Below, one piece after another: positions 61,501 to 64,000 of a stretch of DNA of 64,000 nt. The notes below the pieces were generated by a model. That model made no database searches, was not told the origin of the DNA, and saw only the letters and a program-made list of their open reading frames with translations. This DNA comes from Actinophytocola glycyrrhizae. Lineage in GTDB: Bacteria; Actinomycetota; Actinomycetes; Mycobacteriales; Pseudonocardiaceae. Position numbers and translations under genes: made by a program. The stretch covers positions 682,001-746,000 of the forward strand of contig NZ_JBHSIS010000003.1 of the NCBI RefSeq assembly GCF_042653545.1, read 5' to 3'. Numbering within the stretch: the first letter of the stretch is position 1; every line of letters starts with the position of its first letter.

Positions 61501-64000
61501 GGACCCGTCAGCGGCTCGTCGTCCACAAGGGACAATGCGGCGACCGGCCGCGCGGGGTCGGCCTGGAGTGCTGTGCGCAGCTGCGCACCGATCTCCGCCG
61601 CGTTCGGCACCCGTGCGGCGTCGTACTCCAGGCGCACGAGCAGCCGCTCACCGGGCACGACGATCACGGCGAGCGGGTAGTGGCCCTCGCCGAAGTGCTC
61701 CCACGACGCCAGGTCGGGCAGTGGGTCGAGCGGGACGTTCTCGAACACCAGCAACGTGTCGAACAGCGTGCCGGTGCCCCTCTGCAGCTCGGACAGCCCG
61801 GCATGGTGGTGGCCGGACAGCTCCGACTGCTCGGTCTGCGTCCGCCTCGCCACCGCCGCGAGCGGCTCGTCCGGCCGCCACCGCACCCGCATCGGCAGTG
61901 TGTTCGCGAACAGGCCGATCATCGACTCGATGCCCGGCACGTCCGGGGGCCTGCCGGACACGGTCGTGCCGAACACGACGTCCTCGCGGTTCGTCAGCCT
62001 GCCGAGCACCACCGCCCACGCGGTCTGCACCCACGTGCCGAGCGTGACGCCCAGCTCGCGTGCGCGAGCCGACAGCGTGTCCTGCGGCAGTTCCAGTTCG
62101 AGCCGCGCCGGCCTCGCGGGCGCCGCGGTGTTCGCGAGGATCGTCGGTTCCGCACCGGACAACGCCGAGCGCCACACCGCGAGCGACGCTTCGCTGTCCT
62201 GTGTGGACAACCACTCGTGGTAGCCGCGGAACGGCGGCACCGGGCGCAGTCGCTCACCCCGGTACCGCGCGAGCAGCTCCCGCACCAGGATCGGCGCGGA
62301 CCAGCCGTCGGTCGCGATGTGGTGCATCGTCAGCACCAGCCACTTCCCGCGCACCAGCGCGACCCGCAGCATCGGCGCGGTCGCCAGGTCGAACCGGACC
62401 GACCGCTCGGCCTCGGCCACCGCACGCGGTTCGCCGTCCGACTCCCGCCACGGCACCGCGACGCCGTCGCGGATCACCTGCAGCAGCCTGCCGTCCGCGA
62501 GCTGGTGGAACGAGGCCCGCAGCGGCGCGTGCCGGTCCAGCACCTCCTGCGCGGCCAGCCGCATCGCCTCGGGCGCCACCGGCTCGTGCAGTTCGGCCGT
62601 CTGCTGCACCACGTACACGTCGGTCTCGGCCGACTCGAACCGCTCGTGGAAGTAGAGCCCCGCCTGCAGCGGCGAGACACCCAGCACGTCCTCGGCGGCG
62701 CCCAGCTCGTCCACTTCGGACTGGGTGAGTGCCACCAGCGGGAAGTCCGACGGCGTGTGGCCGCCCCCGTCGAGCACCGACAGCCGGGTCAGGGTCTGCG
62801 CCCACAGCTGTCCGAGCGCCGACACCTCGTCCTCGGACAGCACGCCATCCGGCCACGACAGCGTCGCGGTGAACGAGTCGCCGTCGGGGTACGCGTCGAT
62901 CGACAGGGCAGGCGGGAACGGCATGGGTGGGGCGTCGCCGCGGTCCAGGTACCGGAACCGGATCTGCGGGCGCCCGGCAGGCAGCCCCAGCAGGCCGTGG
63001 CCGATTCCGTTGTCCGGCACGGCACGCAGCTGTTCCTTCACCAGCTTGACCGCGGTCGGCAGGTCACCGGTGCCGGGGTCGACGCGCACCGGGAACGTGG
63101 TGGTGAAACAGCCGACCGTGCGGGACAGGTCGACCCCGTCAGCGACCTGTTCCTCCCGGCCGTGGCCGGTCAGCTCGACCAGCACCGCGCTGCCCGCGTC
63201 CCGCCACCGGCCGACCGCGACCGCGAGCCCGGTCAGCAGCACGTCGTCGGCCGAGCCGTGGAACGCGGCAGGCACCCGGGACAGCAGTGGTGCCGTCACG
63301 TGCGGCGGCAGCGTGATCGTGTGCGTGCGCACGGTCGCCGCGGTGTCGGTCGCGTCGAGCGGTCTGGTGCCGAGCAGTGGGTCGGGGCCGGCGAGCTGCT
63401 GCTCCCAGAAGGGTAGCTCAGCGGTCCGGTCCACTGTCGACAGTGCGCTGGCCCATCGGCGGAACGAGGTCCCCACCGGCACCGGGTCGTCCCCGGCCGC
63501 CAGCCTGGCCACGTCCTCGGCGATGATCCGCGACGACACCTCGTCGACCACGAGGTGGTGGAGCACGAGCAGGAGCCGGTCCGGGAAACGGACCGCGCAC
63601 ACCATGCGGCCATCGCGGGGCGCGAGCCGCGCGGCTGCGCGCCGCTCCTCGGTGTCCACGTCGGCGTCGGCGACGGTCACCTCGACCGGGCCCGACGGTG
63701 GCACGTCCAGCGTCCCGTCGTCGGTCAGCCGCGCACGGAGCAGGTCGTGGTGGTCGAGCAGGCGCCGCACCACCGCTGTCGCGTCCACAGTGGACGGCAA
63801 CGGCAGGACGGCGGCCTGGTACCCGTCGACCTGGCTCAGCCACCTGATAGCCGGGGTCATCGGCACGGCACCGGTGCCGACGTCGGTCACCCTGGTCGGC
63901 CGCGTCGTCGTCGGGGTCGCGATCGCGGCCAGCGCCTCGACCGTGCGATGCCGGAACACGTCCCTCGGCGTCAGCGCCAGCCCGGCCGCGCGGGCGCGGC
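51570..64000 (-). CDS. Siderophore non-ribosomal peptide synthetase (N-terminal part beyond window)
   Basis: At least 4143 codons; the frame is still open at the right edge, inside a carrier domain (LALTPRDVFRHRTVEAL). The visible order is [T]-E-C-A-T-E-C-A-T-C-A-T-C. Carrier Ser motifs are GGDSI (before the second E; near 60010), GGHSL (near 55785) and GGHSM (near 52700). No thioesterase is present. The second visible A domain has the hydroxyornithine code DMENLGLIN; the other two have no code I recognise. With the hydroxylase, formyltransferase and iron boxes, the product should be a hydroxamate peptide with D-residues from the two E domains. The last C domain lacks its His motif, so the release step is uncertain. 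MbtH is coupled downstream. Confidence 0.96.
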   Translation of the reverse strand, partial: RARAAGLALTPRDVFRHRTVEALAAIATPTTTRPTRVTDVGTGAVPMTPAIRWLSQVDGYQAAVLPLPSTVDATAVVRRLLDHHDLLRARLTDDGTLDVPPSGPVEVTVADADVDTEERRAAARLAPRDGRMVCAVRFPDRLLLVLHHLVVDEVSSRIIAEDVARLAAGDDPVPVGTSFRRWASALSTVDRTAELPFWEQQLAGPDPLLGTRPLDATDTAATVRTHTITLPPHVTAPLLSRVPAAFHGSADDVLLTGLAVAVGRWRDAGSAVLVELTGHGREEQVADGVDLSRTVGCFTTTFPVRVDPGTGDLPTAVKLVKEQLRAVPDNGIGHGLLGLPAGRPQIRFRYLDRGDAPPMPFPPALSIDAYPDGDSFTATLSWPDGVLSEDEVSALGQLWAQTLTRLSVLDGGGHTPSDFPLVALTQSEVDELGAAEDVLGVSPLQAGLYFHERFESAETDVYVVQQTAELHEPVAPEAMRLAAQEVLDRHAPLRASFHQLADGRLLQVIRDGVAVPWRESDGEPRAVAEAERSVRFDLATAPMLRVALVRGKWLVLTMHHIATDGWSAPILVRELLARYRGERLRPVPPFRGYHEWLSTQDSEASLAVWRSALSGAEPTILANTAAPARPARLELELPQDTLSARARELGVTLGTWVQTAWAVVLGRLTNREDVVFGTTVSGRPPDVPGIESMIGLFANTLPMRVRWRPDEPLAAVARRTQTEQSELSGHHHAGLSELQRGTGTLFDTLLVFENVPLDPLPDLASWEHFGEGHYPLAVIVVPGERLLVRLEYDAARVPNAAEIGAQLRTALQADPARPVAALSLVDDEPLTGPALPVEDGTITDAFTRHAAATPDATAVIAGGHRLTYAELDTWSSQVASGLAEGSVVAVEIARSVEQVVGLLGVLKAGAVHLPVDPEYPERRRRFFREDSGASTVLTAADVRAARTREITATRPGPGPAYLIYTSGSTGRPKGVLVTHAALVNQLTWLRATFPLDGQDRMLHQISPSFDPSLVTVLWPLTSGATVVVADDHRDAEALVATIREHRVTTLMSVSPMLAALLASDVDSLRSLRRVFGGGEAMTGELATRWREATGTELYNVYGPTETAVQVTAWPAKETTGPVPIGRPVANTTAYVLDRYLKPATTGELYLAGPQLALGYLHRPATTSARFVANPYRPGERMYRTGDLVRRDGDTLTYLGRADQQVKIRGNRVELGEVEAHLREHGDAAVVVDTDGPGTRLFAYVVTADPAAVHTALRRALPPAMVPDEVIALDVLPRAANGKLDRDKLPRRTRTTRRADTNAEQTLCDIFATVLKLDRVGPDEDFFTLGGDSILSITVSSHARKAGLDLSPKDVFERRTPAALATVTTPARSTPDTEGVGTVPLLPVVHHLRERRGPIDRFTLSMAVRTPEGATEEQLTRTLQAVVDHHDGLRQKLTRHAPDLWSLETLPSVTVRLTRDPDEIDLDPESGRMLRFVWQEDDNRLLIVAHHLVVDGVSWRILFEDLAAAWEGRPLDPVAASLRGFARHVAEQAHEPHRLAELSHWTATLAPGAELKPGARPGRVRDLSTHVVDLPAPDGIGTDLLLAALRTAVTRWRGDGDLLVDVERHGREGDLDLSRTVGWFTSIQPVRLPAAATPAEQRRLVRAALAKAQDNGLGYGILRYLNPQSAPLLAELPPAQVLFNYFGRFPAARTEDWLPVPDAPTLLPDPDMGMSHVLELNAVCAETPEGPRLRATWSWTHDLTEDDVHTIAAHWTEALTARSEEVWPMSPLQEGLYFHATYDTADLDVYTAQSALDLDRRIDLDRLRAACRTLLARNASLRAGFTGDGQVIAVAPEMPITVYGVATREEAAELMAADRAVRFDLTRPPLCRMQVFRFPDGTDRLVTMHHLILWDGWSQSRFTEQLLSLYERGGDDRGLPRPGSYRDYLDWLARQDKDAAKRAWRDALAGLAEPTLVGRAEEAMRPAIPRRHQTEVDGARLLAAAREAGVTLNALLNAAWALVLAAATGRDDVVFGTTVAGRPTEVPDVESTLGLFLNTVPVRVALDPHETVARLVRRIQDQRTALMPHEYLGLGELQQESGHSRLFDTLYVLQNFVDADAFAALSDRFGVTPAGGVDATHYPLTLVVTPGERLLVKLEYRPDVFDDDAARTYLDRFTTLLDRLAGEPHAPVGRLDLLLPDEHGTLAAEWSGNEHPVPDDTIADLLAQRAALVPAEPALVFGERTLTYAELDGRVNQLARHLLARGAMPETVVALALPRSIEMVVALFAVLRTGAAYLPLDLDHPVDRLRLMVEDTGPVCLLSMSTVDPALSGGAVLLDDPEIRAELDTTPDHEIGDAERPLFAHGLPGRLEHPAYVIYTSGSTGKPKGVVTPYRGLTNMQLNHRAEIFDPTVAGAGRRLRIAHTVSFAFDMSWEELLWLVEGHEVHVCDEELRRDAAALVAYCERHRIDVVNVTPTYAQLLFEEGLLDGHVPPLVLLGGEAVSDAVWTRLRDTDGTYGYNLYGPTEYTINTLGASTSDSPTPVVGKPIWNTRGYVLDARLAPVPPGTPGELYIAGIGLARGYHARSGLTAERFVADPFGAPGDRMYRTGDLVRRRPDGNLDFLGRTDDQVKIRGYRVELGEIEAALNDHPEVTQAAVVAVDHGATKRLLAYVVGRADLRDHLKRLLPDYMVPAAITAVDHLPLTVNGKLDVKALPAPDLPATAHRAPTTPAEVALCALFADVLGVPSVGVGDSFFELGGHSLLATRLVSRARSALDVDLSIRDLFEAPTVAELAARIAGASGASRPPLRPVERPDELPLSHAQQRLWVIQQLEGTSAAYNFPLVFRLRGPLDLGAWTAAFGDVVARHEALRTVFGEREGQPFQRVLDQATPPVEVVEYTADTVQDAVDRPFDLATELPLRVTIARVSDVEHVIVVLLHHITTDEWSDRPFLRDLTTAYEARRHGRAPDWAPLPVQYADYTLWQRDLLDDVADDQLGYWQRTLDGAPQELELPADRPRPARPTFRGAEEVLTVPAATAAALRELSARTGASMFMLLHAAVAALLHRMGAGQDIPLGAPIAGRVDDALEDLVGFFVNTLVLRTPVTGATTFAELVDQVRDTDLAAFSHADVPFEAVVERVNPARSVARNPLFQVMVGYHTGTDWLDLPDLVVEPVPFRMTTAKFDLVFGFAEHGGTGRLDCHLEYATDLFDAETVALLGERLTALLAAVTTDPAARLDSVDLLTDAERRQVVEGFNATDRVVPELTMPELFARCVAEKPDADAVVDESVTWTYAQLDTRSNQLARLLLARGVGQGDVVALAVPRSAEMVAAVLAVVKLGAAYLPLDLSHPADRLAYMLDDAAARLVLATESVSGKVPESEVILLDAPDVVPADGSPLATVPFGSDTTAYVIYTSGSTGRPKGVLVPHDGIASLAATAIDRMGLRTDSRVLQYASVGFDVAVFELTMAVCVGGTLVIAPDEVRTAGRELTDFLAAQRITHLILPPSLVSALPEGCELPAGATILVGTETVPPDLIARFAGRLNVLAAYGLTEATVNSTLWPAAPDWPGAVPIGVPDPNTRVYVLDETLRPVPPGVVGELYVTGRGLALGYLNRSALTAERFVACPFGPPGTRMYRTGDRARWRRDGNLDFFGRVDDQVKIRGFRIELGEIEAVLSGHDAVRQAAVVADSGRLAGYVVSRAGEEVPDLRAHAARFLPEHMVPSAIVALDGPLPLTPNGKLDRRALPPVDWAALVGDDRPTTAAEERLAAVFADVLDLPAVGVHDNFFALGGHSMAAMRLVGRVRAVFGVDVTIRDVFDAPTVVALAATLGAATAARPALVPRGLSGLTAPVQEQWLDRPGDDHVFTIRWPDRAALSAAVDDVVARHEPLRGPGFRAEWAEHLTLRMSYAAVDEWSVVPLFRDLHTAYTARVRGAAPDWEPLPVTYSDYAAWSAELLASVRDRQSAFWQHRLSGVDWTTKSTDPAADFVALTLSPELHAAIDALANRTGTSMFMVLQAALATLLGGEVPIGTLVAGRGDDQLTNLVGCFFNTVVLRTRALPSFAETLSEIREHNLDALDNQDLPYSELAGTAPSVMLIHHEQATLATTDIEAVPTGTSASDLTFAFYEPPAGQPVHCYLHHRTATHSRAAARSMADTLLTILEEHTR
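52590..55620 (-). other. NRPS: module C-A-T, last extension module
   Basis: The C domain (about 55610-54330) has LLHHITTDEWS and LSHAQQRLWVIQQLEG, an L-donor type. The A domain (about 54280-52830) reads FDVAVFE, LILPPS, ILVGTE and AAYGLTEATVN. My pocket reading is D-V-F-I-L-G-A-V-N; the substrate is not assigned. The carrier Ser is in GGHSM. Confidence 0.8.
55670..58720 (-). other. NRPS: module C-A-T, predicted N5-hydroxyornithine
   Basis: The C domain (about 58700-57480) opens WPMSPLQEGLYFHA, typical of D-donor types. Its active site reads HHLILWDGWS, with one residue more than HHxxxDG. The A domain (about 57400-55900) has FDMSWEE (56753-56773), VVNVTP and YNLYGPTEYTIN. This gives the pocket D-M-E-N-L-G-L-I-N, the published code for L-N5-hydroxyornithine (for example in CchH). 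T is GGHSL; no E follows, so the residue stays L. Confidence 0.85.
58720..62700 (-). other. NRPS: module C-A-T-E
   Basis: The C domain (about 62690-61520) has MHHIATDGWS and should take a D-donor. The A domain (about 61490-60130) has YLIYTSGSTGRPKGV and YRTGDLVRR. My manual read of its pocket is D-P-V-M-F-G-V-V-Q, which matches no code I know. T (GGDSI) and a canonical E domain (HHLVVDGVSWRIL near 59520-59535; RHGREG; DLSRTVGWFTSIQPV) follow, so this residue is D-configured. Confidence 0.8.
62700..64000 (-). other. NRPS: end of carrier domain plus epimerization domain
   Basis: From the edge: carrier tail, then an E domain (about 63870-62710). It has HHLVVDEVSSRII (near 63540-63560), GHGREE, VDLSRTVGCFTTTFPV and VKEQLRAVPDNGIGHGLL. 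The HHxxxD core is intact, but the usual Gly-Val-Ser-Trp reads Glu-Val-Ser-Ser. The residue loaded by this module is off-window and would become D. Confidence 0.85.

Noticed and set aside
52482..63416. A 3644-codon open frame on the plus strand opposite the NRPS
   Set aside because: It is the antisense shadow of the high-GC NRPS gene: extremely Arg/Gln/Val-rich, no recognisable domain, while the minus strand has complete NRPS motifs.

Overview
The window is very GC-rich, densely packed DNA with GTGA/ATGA stop-start overlaps, frequent GTG starts and typical actinomycete families: a YrbE/Mce operon, HAAS/PadR pairs, PaaX, WHG-type TetR and MbtH-coupled NRPS. It looks like the chromosome of a filamentous actinomycete, most likely Pseudonocardiales (Lentzea/Saccharothrix/Actinokineospora-like). 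That placement is inference from gene content and intergenic repeat style.

Layout. (1) 1-11617, plus strand: the 3' end of a steroid-dehydrogenase-type SDR close to mycobacterial Hsd4A, an aldehyde dehydrogenase, a second SDR, two YrbE permeases and six Mce proteins (A-F). This is an Mce4-like lipid/sterol import operon. (2) 11618-12644: a 1-kb non-coding island of palindromic modules, a tandem hairpin array and a cloverleaf-like inverted repeat. (3) 12645-20329: TetR, HAAS/PadR, a secreted three-repeat protein, a reductase-deaminase fusion, a TIGR01777 epimerase, a TetR/SIS pair and MarR. MarR is divergent from a DHA2-type MFS exporter (20405-21799). (4) 21805-29466: two GT39-type membrane glycosyltransferases flanking a GT2-GtrA fusion, preceded by a histidine kinase/response regulator pair and divergent from a small exported protein. 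(5) 29467-39756: secreted lytic transglycosylase, M14 peptidase, MFS, a YtrA-type ABC operon, Tat-exported sugar isomerase-like protein, a frameshifted M28 peptidase and an atypical Nramp-like transporter. (6) 39936-41203: a decay zone with a glyoxalase-family pseudogene and a chimeric remnant joining the start of BoxC to the end of an acyl-CoA (benzoate-CoA?) ligase. (7) 41354-47155: methyltransferase/GNAT pair, PaaX, Ogt and an ABC-2 exporter with a coupled XRE regulator. (8) 47251-64000: enoyl-CoA hydratase, then a hydroxamate siderophore locus: siderophore-interacting reductase, ornithine N5-hydroxylase, divergent N-formyltransferase with IdeR-type iron boxes between them, MbtH, and at least 12.4 kb of an NRPS that runs off the right edge.

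How the genes work together. The NRPS portion reads [T]-E-C-A-T-E-C-A-T-C-A-T-C. The middle adenylation pocket reads DMENLGLIN, the code known for N5-hydroxyornithine. The hydroxylase and formyltransferase would supply (formyl-)hydroxyornithine, the iron boxes would repress the divergent promoters, and the SIP-family flavoprotein would release iron from the imported chelate. The Mce block would import a sterol-like lipid, with the SDRs and aldehyde dehydrogenase acting on it.

The most unusual signal is a dispersed family of about 20-bp imperfect palindromes, phased at 30-32 bp, found at five places in the window. All five abut gene 3' ends and three lie between convergent genes. All assignments come from reading the sequence; no database search was possible.
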